Shown one piece after another: positions 9,169-16,901 of a stretch of DNA of 64,000 nt. The translations under genes were made by a program, and so were the position numbers. Source of the DNA: an uncultured Corynebacterium sp. (GTDB lineage: Bacteria; Actinomycetota; Actinomycetes; Mycobacteriales; Mycobacteriaceae); contig CALUBS010000002.1 in assembly GCA_943914355.1 (NCBI GenBank), positions 60,128 through 124,127 on the forward strand, read 5' to 3'. The notes under the pieces were generated by a model. The model had not been told where the DNA came from. It worked only from the letters and a program-made list of their open reading frames with translations, and searched no databases. Position 1 is the first letter of the stretch. Each line of letters opens with the position of its first letter.

Positions 9169-10677
9169 ATGAACAAATTTTCCCCGCAGAATTCTGATAG
9201 CTCCGCGAGCAAGGACGAACTTCTCGCCCAGGCCTTCCGCGACCACGCGGATACCACGCAGGAAACCACGCCGACCAGCGGCGATTTAGATTTGGCCGAG
9301 CGCAACGCCTTCCGCCGCGTTACCCGCGAGACCTCCATCCGCGCCGAGGACACCACCGATGGCTACGAGGTGGAATACCGAAAACTGCGCCTCGAGCGCG
9401 TTATCCTCGTGGGCGTGTGGACCGAAGGCACCGTAGCGGAGGTCGAAGCCACGATGGATGAGCTGGCGGCCCTAACCGAGACCGCCGGCGCCGACGTAGT
9501 CGAAATGATCTACCAAAAGCGCGATAAACCCGACCCGGGCACCTTCATCGGCTCGGGCAAGGTCAAAGAGCTCCACGATATCGTCGAGGCCACTGGGGCC
9601 GATACCGTCGTCTGCGATGGTGAGCTAAACCCCGGCCAGCTCACGGCGCTCGAGCGGGCGCTAAATACCAAGGTCATCGACCGCACCATGCTCATCTTGG
9701 ACATCTTTGCCCAGCACGCAAAGTCCAAGGAAGGCAAGGCGCAGGTCTCGCTAGCACAGCTGGAATACCTCTATACCCACACCCGCGGTTGGGGTGGCAA
9801 CCTTTCGCGCCAGGCCGGTGGCCGCGCCGGTTCTAATGGCGGCGTGGGCCTGCGCGGTCCCGGTGAAACCAAGATCGAAACCGACCGCCGGCGCATCCGC
9901 ACCGAGATGGCGCGCCTGCGCAAGGAATTGCGCGGGATGAAAACCGCCCGCGAGGTCAAGCGCTCTCGGCGCCAGTCCTCCACGATCGCTCAGATCGCCA
10001 TCGCAGGCTACACCAACGCCGGCAAATCTTCGCTCATTAATGCCATGACGAACGCGGGCGTGCTTGTTGAAGACGCGCTTTTTGCCACCTTGGATCCCAC
10101 CACGCGCCGCGCCTCGCTTGCCGATGGCCGCCAGGTCGTCTTCACCGATACCGTCGGCTTCGTCCGCCACCTGCCCACCCAGCTAGTGGAGGCCTTCAAA
10201 TCCACCCTGGAAGAGGTGCTCGCCGCCGATATCATGCTGCACGTCGTGGACGGATCGGACCCGTTCCCGCTCAAGCAAATCGAGGCGGTCAATAAGGTCA
10301 TCTACGATATCGTCAGCGAGACTGGTGAGCAGGCCCCGCCGGAAATCATCGTGATCAATAAGATCGACCAGGCCGATCCGCTCGTGCTTGCGGAGCTGCG
10401 CCACGTCCTGGATCATGAGGACGTCGTCTATGTTTCGGCGCGCACGGGGGAGGGCATCGACGAGCTGAGCGCGCGCGTGGAGCTCTTCCTCAACTCCCGC
10501 GATAGCCACGTTAAGCTGCAGGTTCCCTTCACCCGCGGTGACGTCGTCTCCCGCGTGCACGCCGAGGGCACCGTGCGCAGCGAGGAATACACCGAGGACG
10601 GCACGCTTGTCGATGTCCGCCTGCCCGCCACCACCGCCCGCGAGCTCGCCGAATTCATCGTGGACGACGATTCCTAA
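9169..10677 (+). CDS. hflX: HflX, ribosome-associated GTPase
   Basis: GTPase of the HflX family that acts on the 50S subunit and can split stalled or hibernating ribosomes. The 502-residue protein has the N-terminal HflX domain with DKPDPGTFIGSGKV near residue 120, then the glycine-rich linker with GPGETKIETDRR at about 224-235. The G domain follows: G1 GYTNAGKSSL near residue 281, G3 DTVGFVRHLP, G4 NKID and G5 VSARTGEG. A C-terminal domain of about 70 residues completes it. Compared with E. coli HflX it has an extra, low-complexity N-terminal stretch of about 60 residues. It is divergent from the cysteine-tail gene. Confidence 0.95.
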   Translation: MNKFSPQNSDSSASKDELLAQAFRDHADTTQETTPTSGDLDLAERNAFRRVTRETSIRAEDTTDGYEVEYRKLRLERVILVGVWTEGTVAEVEATMDELAALTETAGADVVEMIYQKRDKPDPGTFIGSGKVKELHDIVEATGADTVVCDGELNPGQLTALERALNTKVIDRTMLILDIFAQHAKSKEGKAQVSLAQLEYLYTHTRGWGGNLSRQAGGRAGSNGGVGLRGPGETKIETDRRRIRTEMARLRKELRGMKTAREVKRSRRQSSTIAQIAIAGYTNAGKSSLINAMTNAGVLVEDALFATLDPTTRRASLADGRQVVFTDTVGFVRHLPTQLVEAFKSTLEEVLAADIMLHVVDGSDPFPLKQIEAVNKVIYDIVSETGEQAPPEIIVINKIDQADPLVLAELRHVLDHEDVVYVSARTGEGIDELSARVELFLNSRDSHVKLQVPFTRGDVVSRVHAEGTVRSEEYTEDGTLVDVRLPATTARELAEFIVDDDS

Positions 10678-10709
10678 AATTCGTGCTCCATGGCCCATAA
10701 TGGTGGTTC

Positions 10710-11990
10710 GTGAGCATACTAGGTTGGACCGTCCACGGCGACGGTAAGAAGATTGCACCAGGCGCCGTGGTCGCGCCCGAGGAACGTTTAAGCTGGGGCC
10801 GAACCATTGGCATCGGCATGCAGCATGTGGTGGCGATGTTTGGTGCCACGCTGCTGGTGCCCACCCTGACCGGATTTCCGGTCAATACCACGCTGCTATT
10901 TTCCGGCATCGGCACCATCCTCTTCCTGCTGATTACGCGCAATCGCCTGCCGTCCTACTTGGGCTCGTCGTTTGCTTTCATCGCTCCGCTGACAGCCTCG
11001 CAGCAATACGGGATCGCGGCGCAGGCTGGATCCATTCTGGTGACCGGTTTGGTGCTGGTGGCGGTCGGTATCGTGGTCAAGGCTGCCGGCAGGCGGGTGC
11101 TCGATGCGGTGATGCCACCGGCGGTTACCGGCGCCATCGTCGCGCTCATAGGGCTCAACTTGGCGCCGAATGCGGCCGAAAACTTCGCCAGCCAGCCGTT
11201 GGTAGCAGGCATTACGCTGCTGGTTATTCTCTTGGCCACTGTGGCCGGGCGCGGCATGGTATCGCGCCTGTCCATCCTCATCGGAGTGGTCGTCGGCTGG
11301 ATTTTCGCCGCCCTGACCGGCAACTTGGGCGAGGATGCCAAGGCCGCCATCGATGCCGCCCCGTGGGTAGGACTGCCCGAATTCCATGCCCCTGAGTTCC
11401 ATCTTTCGGCCATCGCCGTGGCCCTGCCGGTGCTCGTGGTGCTGATTGCGGAAAACGTCGGGCACGTTAAGGCTGTCTCCGAGATGACCAACCGCGACTT
11501 AGACGATCTTGCCGGCGATGCGCTGATTGCCGATGGCCTCGCCTCCTCCCTCGCCGGCGGCTTCGGCGGCTCCGGTACCACCACCTATGCCGAGAATATC
11601 GGCGTCATGGCCGCCACGCGCGTCTATTCCACCGCCGCGTATTGGGTCGCCGCCCTCACCGCCATCCTGCTGGCCTTCGTCCCGAAGTTCGGCGCGCTGA
11701 TCTTCACCATCCCGACCGGCGTGCTCGGTGGGGCAACCCTCGTGCTCTATGGCCTTATCGGCATGCTGGGCGTGCGCATCTGGATGGATAATGAGGTCAA
11801 CTTCAATAACCCGGTGAACCTGACGGCAGCCGCGGTGGCCTTGATCGCGGGCATCGGCAACCTGACGCTGACCGTGGGCGGGGTGAGCTTGGAGGGCATC
11901 GCCTGGGGCTCGGTCGGCATCATCGTTGCCTATCCGATCATGCGGAAGCTGTACGAAACCGTGGGCGAAGGCCACGACGCTAAATACTAA
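10710..11990 (+). CDS. NCS2 family nucleobase permease (uracil/xanthine type)
   Basis: Integral membrane proton symporter of the NCS2 (UraA/UacT) family, 426 residues with about 12-14 hydrophobic segments. Visible family marks are the N-terminal GMQHVVAMFGATLLVP, the ALIGLNLAPNAA segment, LIAENVGHVKAVSEMT near residue 250 and GFGGSGTTTYAENIGVMAATRVYS near residue 285. The last is the family signature with the conserved ENIG. Whether it prefers uracil, xanthine or another base cannot be read from the sequence. GTG 10710 is 8 nt after CATAAT (10696-10701), which fits a leaderless start. It stands alone after hflX. Confidence 0.9.
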   Translation: MSILGWTVHGDGKKIAPGAVVAPEERLSWGRTIGIGMQHVVAMFGATLLVPTLTGFPVNTTLLFSGIGTILFLLITRNRLPSYLGSSFAFIAPLTASQQYGIAAQAGSILVTGLVLVAVGIVVKAAGRRVLDAVMPPAVTGAIVALIGLNLAPNAAENFASQPLVAGITLLVILLATVAGRGMVSRLSILIGVVVGWIFAALTGNLGEDAKAAIDAAPWVGLPEFHAPEFHLSAIAVALPVLVVLIAENVGHVKAVSEMTNRDLDDLAGDALIADGLASSLAGGFGGSGTTTYAENIGVMAATRVYSTAAYWVAALTAILLAFVPKFGALIFTIPTGVLGGATLVLYGLIGMLGVRIWMDNEVNFNNPVNLTAAAVALIAGIGNLTLTVGGVSLEGIAWGSVGIIVAYPIMRKLYETVGEGHDAKY

Positions 11991-11994
11991 ATTC

Positions 11995-12062
11995 TGTGGA
12001 TAACTTTGTTGAACCCGCCGCGAAATAGGGCCGTAGCGGTACGGTTTGCAGCCTAATCCACA
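11995..12062. promoter_or_regulatory. Inverted pair of DnaA-box-like 9-mers
   Basis: TGTGGATAA at 11995-12003 is a perfect DnaA box in reverse orientation. TAATCCACA at 12054-12062 matches TTATCCACA at 8 of 9 positions in forward orientation. They face each other across 50 nt between the permease and the HNH gene. Function is not shown; chance is possible. Confidence 0.3.
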
Positions 12063-12116
12063 GGCCTTCGTGCGTGCGGTCGCGGCTGCGCCGGGTTCTG
12101 CGCTGTACTAGGCGGC

Positions 12117-13160
12117 ATGAACGCACTCGACCGTTACTTATCCGCGCTGGGCCAGGGGATGGACATCATCGCCGCCGCCCAGGGCTTAAGCGAGCGCGAC
12201 TTGGTGGAGCGCGGTGCCAGCGACGTCGCCGCGCGTGATGTGGTGCAGCTTTGCGATATCTATTTTGGCCGCAGTGCCTTTAGCGCCAAGCAACGCACGG
12301 CCCGCTCGATGACGCACCCACTAGACGTGCTCACCCTGATCGAGAAATTCGCACTGCGCGCTCGCACCCAGCGCGATGCCTGGGCCGTGCGCTCCGAGTT
12401 GTGTAAATTTCGCGGCAGCGCCACGGCCTTGCGCAAACGGGCGCGCGCCATGTTGCGGGAGCTCCAACCGCCCCGCACTCCCAAGAAAGGAGTGCGCATT
12501 ACCCGCCGGCCGCGCGGACCGTGGTCGTTGACCATTACCGGGGAATCCGCCGATGTCGCCGATATGCACGCCGCCCTTGATAACCAGAGCCCACTGGACT
12601 CAGTTAAGTCCATCTTCTTCGGCGGGAAATCTGGGGCGCGCACCACTGCGAGCACGCAGGTGGTCATCACCTTGGACGAGCTCGATCGCATCGTTGACGG
12701 CGATGGCGAGGAAATAACCCTGCAGCTCACCAATGGCTCGCGAATCAGTGGTGCTGACCTCGTGAGCCGGGTTTTAAGCGATCACGGATACATCACGCTT
12801 GTGCATCCCGTTGAGGGACCGGTCAATTTGTACCGCACGTCCCGGTTCGCCAACGCGAAGCAGCGGTTGATGGCTGCCGCAGTCAATCCCGTATGTCCCT
12901 GGGAAAAGTGCAACTATCCTGCGGATGAGTGCCAGATCCACCACCTAGAAAGCTGGCAGCACGGTGGCAATACCAATGCCGCTAATCTCGCTACCTGCTG
13001 CCCGTACCACAACGGCGTTAACGACGATGACCCGAAGGCGCCACCGCGGCGCGGGCGATTGGCCCGAATACAAGGAAAGGTTCGCTGGCTTCCTCCCTGG
13101 GCCACGCCTCCCAGAAGCCCTAACGGAAACGACAGGCCATCGAACACTGGCCGCAATTGA
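12117..13160 (+). CDS. HNH endonuclease domain protein
   Basis: Product of 347 residues. The C-terminal third carries an HNH nuclease module: CPWEKC near residue 262, then ECQIHHLESWQHGG, NANAANL-type asparagine-rich segment and CCPYHNGVNDD. This gives the H-N-H residues plus two CxxC-like zinc pairs. The N-terminal 230 residues are helical and arginine-rich without a recognised domain, resembling the DUF222-like front half of corynebacterial HNH proteins that occur in several copies per genome. The tail is proline-rich. No partner methylase, intein or phage gene is adjacent, so it reads as an orphan, possibly a selfish element. Target unknown. Confidence 0.85.
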   Translation: MNALDRYLSALGQGMDIIAAAQGLSERDLVERGASDVAARDVVQLCDIYFGRSAFSAKQRTARSMTHPLDVLTLIEKFALRARTQRDAWAVRSELCKFRGSATALRKRARAMLRELQPPRTPKKGVRITRRPRGPWSLTITGESADVADMHAALDNQSPLDSVKSIFFGGKSGARTTASTQVVITLDELDRIVDGDGEEITLQLTNGSRISGADLVSRVLSDHGYITLVHPVEGPVNLYRTSRFANAKQRLMAAAVNPVCPWEKCNYPADECQIHHLESWQHGGNTNAANLATCCPYHNGVNDDDPKAPPRRGRLARIQGKVRWLPPWATPPRSPNGNDRPSNTGRN

Positions 13161-13225
13161 GTGCTGCACTAACGAGTTAAATCTGCTCACAGGGGCAGCG
13201 AAGAACTGCCTGCGGATCGCAAAAG

Positions 13226-13250
13226 CTCCCCGCCATCAAGGCGAGGAGCA
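13226..13250 (-). terminator. Terminator downstream of ptsH
   Basis: GCTCCTCGCC pairs with GGCGGGGAGC (one mismatch) across a 5-nt loop. On the minus strand it is followed by TTTTG. It lies 40 nt past the ptsH stop and may also serve the converging HNH gene. Confidence 0.6.
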
Positions 13251-13289
13251 TACGAATCGTGCTTAAACACTAGTTATGAGCAGCAGCGT

Positions 13290-13559
13290 TTAGGAAGCAT
13301 CAAGATCCTGCTCGATGAGGCCCGCGATCTTCTCAACGGCTTCTTCGTTGTCAGAGGTAACGGTGACCTCGTCGCCCTGCTCAGCACCGAGGGCCATGAT
13401 CATTAGGGAAGAAGCGGCGTCGGTTTCGTTATCGTCATCTTCACCAACAAGGTTCAGGAAAATGTCCTCGTCGAATTCGCCGGCAGCGTCAGCAATGATG
13501 GAGGCAGGACGTGCGTGCAGTCCTACGGAGGAGCCGACCTTTACAGTCTTGGAAGCCAT
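13290..13559 (-). CDS. ptsH: HPr, phosphocarrier protein of the PTS
   Basis: Passes phosphate from enzyme I (ptsI at 16902) to the sugar-specific EIIA domains. The 89-residue protein has the active site GLHARPAS with His15. The regulatory-site region is ASSLMIMALG near residues 49-58. An acidic stretch GEDDDNETDA precedes it, a few residues longer than in Bacillus or E. coli HPr. A strong purine-rich site (AGAAAGGAT) precedes the ATG. It lies 55 nt downstream of fruA and could be read through from it or from its own promoter. Confidence 0.96.
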   Translation of the reverse strand: MASKTVKVGSSVGLHARPASIIADAAGEFDEDIFLNLVGEDDDNETDAASSLMIMALGAEQGDEVTVTSDNEEAVEKIAGLIEQDLDAS

Positions 13560-13614
13560 GGAATTTATCCTTTCTGTGGTTAATTTATCGTGATCCAGTG
13601 TACGAGTGTTTGGT

Positions 13615-15711
13615 TTATGCCGCCACGTTCTGGGAACCGGTCTTGGACTCTGGAGCAGCCTTTTGAGCAGCTTGCTGGAAGGTTTTATTTGGCCAGAATT
13701 GCTTCATGGCCAAGACTGCGACGGTGGATACCGCCACGCCGGCAAGGATTGCGACCAGGTAAGCCCAGAACGGATCGATAGCGAAGGCAACGAAGACACC
13801 ACCGTGCGGGGCACGGGACTCGACAGACAGCGCCATGGAGATAGCACCCGTCACGGCACCGCCGGCCATCATGGAAGGAATGACGCGGAACGGATCGGCC
13901 GCGGCGAACGGAATGGCGCCTTCGGAGACGAAGGACAGGCCGAGCAGCCAGGCGGACTTACCGTTTTCCTGCTCAGCAGGAGTAAACAGTGACTTGCGAA
14001 TGAAGGTTGCCAAGGACAGCGCGATGGGCGGAACCATGCCGGCGGCCATGACAGCGGCCATGATTTGCATGGAGGCTGCATCGCCAGTGGACAATCCTGC
14101 GGTGGCAAAGAGGTAGGCGGCCTTGTTGACCGGGCCACCCAGGTCGACGCACATCATCAGGCCCAAGATGATGCCGAGCACTACGGCAGAAGACCCGGAC
14201 ATGGACGACAGCCAATCTTGCAGGCCCTCCATCAGCGCAGCCAGTGGGGCGCCCAGCAACAGGTACATCGCCAGGCCAACGACCAGGGAGGTCAAAAGCG
14301 GAATGATGACCACCGGCATGAGGGAACCGAGCCAGCGCGGGACCTTCCAATTGCCAATCCACAGGGCGATAAAGCCGGCCAACAAACCGGTCACCAAGCC
14401 ACCGATAAAGCCTGCGTCGAGCGTTACGGCGATAGCACCGCCGACGAAGCCCGGCGCAATACCCGGGCGCCCGGCCAGGGCGTAGGCGATATAGCCAGAA
14501 AGTGCGGCGACAATAAAGCCCATTGCGGCCTGGCCGATGGCAAAGAGTACCGCACCTATATAAAGCGAGTAGCCGGAATGCTCGAACGACATCGTCTCGC
14601 CGTCGACGATGATGTCATTGCCCGGCAGGTTGGAGAGGGAGTAATTGGTGGAAAGTGCCTGCCAGCCATTGGCCATATCGGCGCCACCGAAGAGGAATCC
14701 GAGGGCGAGCAGCAGGCCGCCGGCGGCGACGAACGGCACCATGTAGGACACACCGGTCATAATCGCCTGCTGGATGCGCTTGCCCCAACCCAGCGACTGG
14801 CCCTCTTCTTCGGCGGAGGAAGAAGTAGCCGTGCCAGAAACCTTGCGGGCATTCGGGTTCTTTGCCGCCGCAATGGCTTCATCGAGCATCTTGCCGGGCT
14901 CGTTGATGGCGCGCTTGACGCCGGATTCGATGACGGGTTTGCCCGCGAAGCGCTCGCGGTCGCGCACGCCGACGTCCGTGGCAAAGATGACGGCATCGGC
15001 AGCATCGATGGTGGACTGCGAGACCGATTCATTATTGGACGAGCCCTGGGTTTCGACGGTAAGATCGACGTCGTCGCGCTCGCCGGCGGTCTGGGTGAGG
15101 GCATCGGCAGCCATGTAGGTGTGCGCGATGCCGGTTGGGCAGGCTGTGATGGCAACGATGCGGGTAGCTTGCGCCGAAGCACCCGCGCTAGCCGATGCCC
15201 CTTCCACAGTCCCAGCTGCAGCCTCCGTAGTGTTCTGCTTTTTCTTCTTCGGCTTTTCCGCGTTGACGACGGCGAGGATTTCTTTGACGATTTCTTCCTT
15301 CGTCGTCGCGGTGCGCAGGGCCTCTAGGAAGTCCTTGCGCACGAGGGCGCGGGCGAGCTTGGAAAGAATCTGCAGGTGGGCCTTGCCGCCGCCAGCAGGT
15401 GCGGCAATGAGAAAGACTAACTGGGCATCGTCGTCGGGGCCGGAAAAATCCACGCCGCGGGACAGGCGGGCGAAAGCCAACGTCGGCTCGGTGACGGCCT
15501 CGGAACGGCAGTGGGGGATAGCCACGCCGCCAGGTACGCCAGTACCGGCCTTGGCTTCGCGGTCGATGGCGGGCTGGGCGAGGCCTTCGACCTCGGTTGC
15601 GCGCCCGGTATCGTGCACCAGGGTGGCGAGGTTGGTGATTACGGAATCGACGCTATCGCCGAAGTCGGCGTCGAGCGCTACCAGTTCGGTAGTGATGAGA
15701 TCGGATGCCAT
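13615..15711 (-). CDS. fruA: PTS fructose-specific EIIABC permease
   Basis: Takes up fructose and phosphorylates it to fructose 1-phosphate, the substrate of FruK encoded just upstream. In the 698-residue protein EIIA comes first (about 1-150), with phospho-His67 in AIPHCRSE. A lysine- and alanine-rich linker follows. EIIB has Cys191 in ACPTGIAHTYMAA. EIIC runs from about residue 310 to the end, with 8-10 membrane spans and the GGPVNKAAY motif. It is called ptsF in C. glutamicum. It follows fruK by 18 nt, with an AGGAG-type site before ATG 15711. The operon is fruK-fruA, possibly with ptsH. Confidence 0.95.
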   Translation of the reverse strand: MASDLITTELVALDADFGDSVDSVITNLATLVHDTGRATEVEGLAQPAIDREAKAGTGVPGGVAIPHCRSEAVTEPTLAFARLSRGVDFSGPDDDAQLVFLIAAPAGGGKAHLQILSKLARALVRKDFLEALRTATTKEEIVKEILAVVNAEKPKKKKQNTTEAAAGTVEGASASAGASAQATRIVAITACPTGIAHTYMAADALTQTAGERDDVDLTVETQGSSNNESVSQSTIDAADAVIFATDVGVRDRERFAGKPVIESGVKRAINEPGKMLDEAIAAAKNPNARKVSGTATSSSAEEEGQSLGWGKRIQQAIMTGVSYMVPFVAAGGLLLALGFLFGGADMANGWQALSTNYSLSNLPGNDIIVDGETMSFEHSGYSLYIGAVLFAIGQAAMGFIVAALSGYIAYALAGRPGIAPGFVGGAIAVTLDAGFIGGLVTGLLAGFIALWIGNWKVPRWLGSLMPVVIIPLLTSLVVGLAMYLLLGAPLAALMEGLQDWLSSMSGSSAVVLGIILGLMMCVDLGGPVNKAAYLFATAGLSTGDAASMQIMAAVMAAGMVPPIALSLATFIRKSLFTPAEQENGKSAWLLGLSFVSEGAIPFAAADPFRVIPSMMAGGAVTGAISMALSVESRAPHGGVFVAFAIDPFWAYLVAILAGVAVSTVAVLAMKQFWPNKTFQQAAQKAAPESKTGSQNVAA

Positions 15712-15729
15712 GATGGAAGGCTCCTTTAG

Positions 15730-16692
15730 CTATAGAGCGGAGATGGAGGTGTGGGCGGCATCGAGTTCTTCGGGGCGGGGGAATTGGGTGCCCGGTTTTG
15801 CGGCCGCAGCGGTGCCATAAGCCACCGAGAGCGCAAGGGAATCTGCCGGTCCTTGCCCCTGCGTGCGCCCCAGTAAGTATCCGGCTAACGCGGCATCACC
15901 CGCGCCGACCGTGGATTTCACCGTGGCGGGAGGCGGGGTGGCAGCCCATGCGCCGTCTGCGTTTACCAGCACGGCACCGGCGCCGCCGAGGGTGACAAGG
16001 ACTTCCTTGATGCCGCGCTGCACGACATCCCTTGCAGCCTCCACGACCGGGCTATAGTCTCCGGCCGCGGCGGCGCGCTCGAGGGTGAGGCCATCTTGGC
16101 CGGTCAGCTGCCCCAGTTCGAAGCCGTTGGGTTTGATGAGATCCGGGGCTGCGGAATCGAGCTGCTTGGCGATGGCCTTCATCGGAGCATCGGAGGTATC
16201 CACGGCGATGCGCGCCTGCGGGGCGGCAGTGCGGATTTCTTTGATGAGGTCGGTATACCACCCGGCGTCAACGCCCTTGGGCAGCGATCCGGCAAGGGCT
16301 ACCCAATCGGCAGATTGGGCATGGCGGGTAAGGGTGGCGATGAGGTGGTTTTGGGTGGCATCGGAAAGCAGCGGGCCAGGGCCGTTGACCTTGGTGGTCG
16401 TGCCATCTGGCTCGGTGATGGTGGTATTGACGCGCACACCGCCATCCATGTCCACGTGGGCGTAGGGGAGGTCGACGTCGTGGATGAGGTTGATGAACGG
16501 ATCGGCCGCGCGGGCGGGGAAGAGGGCTAGGGTTTCTTTCCCGGCGAGGTGAACCGCGTGGGCGACGTTGACGCCTTTACCGCCCGCAACCTGGGTAACA
16601 CTGGCGGCGCGGTGAACATCGCCTGAGGTTAAAGGCTGATTGAGCGCCAGGGTGGCGTCGATGCTTGGGTTTGGGGTGAGCGTGAGGATCAT
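15730..16692 (-). CDS. fruK: 1-Phosphofructokinase
   Basis: PfkB-family kinase converting fructose 1-phosphate to fructose 1,6-bisphosphate. The 320-residue product opens MILTLTPNPSID, the standard FruK N-terminus. It contains GGKGVNVAH near residue 38 and the C-terminal signature TVGAGDAALAGYL near residue 254, with catalytic Asp in GAGD. I set the start at ATG 16692; the open frame continues upstream to 16776 but lacks family similarity. It is the first gene of the fructose operon here. In C. glutamicum a regulator gene fruR precedes it, but none is present at this position. Confidence 0.95.
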   Translation of the reverse strand: MILTLTPNPSIDATLALNQPLTSGDVHRAASVTQVAGGKGVNVAHAVHLAGKETLALFPARAADPFINLIHDVDLPYAHVDMDGGVRVNTTITEPDGTTTKVNGPGPLLSDATQNHLIATLTRHAQSADWVALAGSLPKGVDAGWYTDLIKEIRTAAPQARIAVDTSDAPMKAIAKQLDSAAPDLIKPNGFELGQLTGQDGLTLERAAAAGDYSPVVEAARDVVQRGIKEVLVTLGGAGAVLVNADGAWAATPPPATVKSTVGAGDAALAGYLLGRTQGQGPADSLALSVAYGTAAAAKPGTQFPRPEELDAAHTSISAL

Positions 16693-16901
16693 CGAGAACT
16701 TATCCCTTTCGCAGAGTGCGTATATTGGGGGCCACACGCAGTCGGTCCGGTTGGAACACGCGCTTAAGCCCGCCATTAATGTTTATTCTTGCCCGATTGT
16801 GTTGGAAAGTCAATAGAAACCGTGTGGCATACATTGCATTTCTGTTGGATTTGTGATGATCTGGAAATAAATAAGCCGCTATCTTCGAAGGAAGTATCGC
16901 C
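16693..16901. promoter_or_regulatory. Divergent control region between fruK and ptsI
   Basis: 209 nt with no gene, holding the outward promoters of the fructose operon (minus) and ptsI (plus). TACATT in GGCATACATTGC is the best -10 candidate for ptsI, and GAAGGAAG precedes its start. Known corynebacterial biology places SugR control here, but I could not define the operator. Confidence 0.45.

Noticed and set aside
12117-13160. Restriction-modification or defence island around the HNH gene
   Set aside because: No methylase, helicase, toxin or integrase gene lies beside it. The neighbours are a permease and ptsH.
14065-15327. 420-residue plus-strand frame opposite fruA
   Set aside because: Composition is His/Gln/Arg/Gly-rich without domains, and fruA on the other strand is complete with EIIA, EIIB and EIIC.
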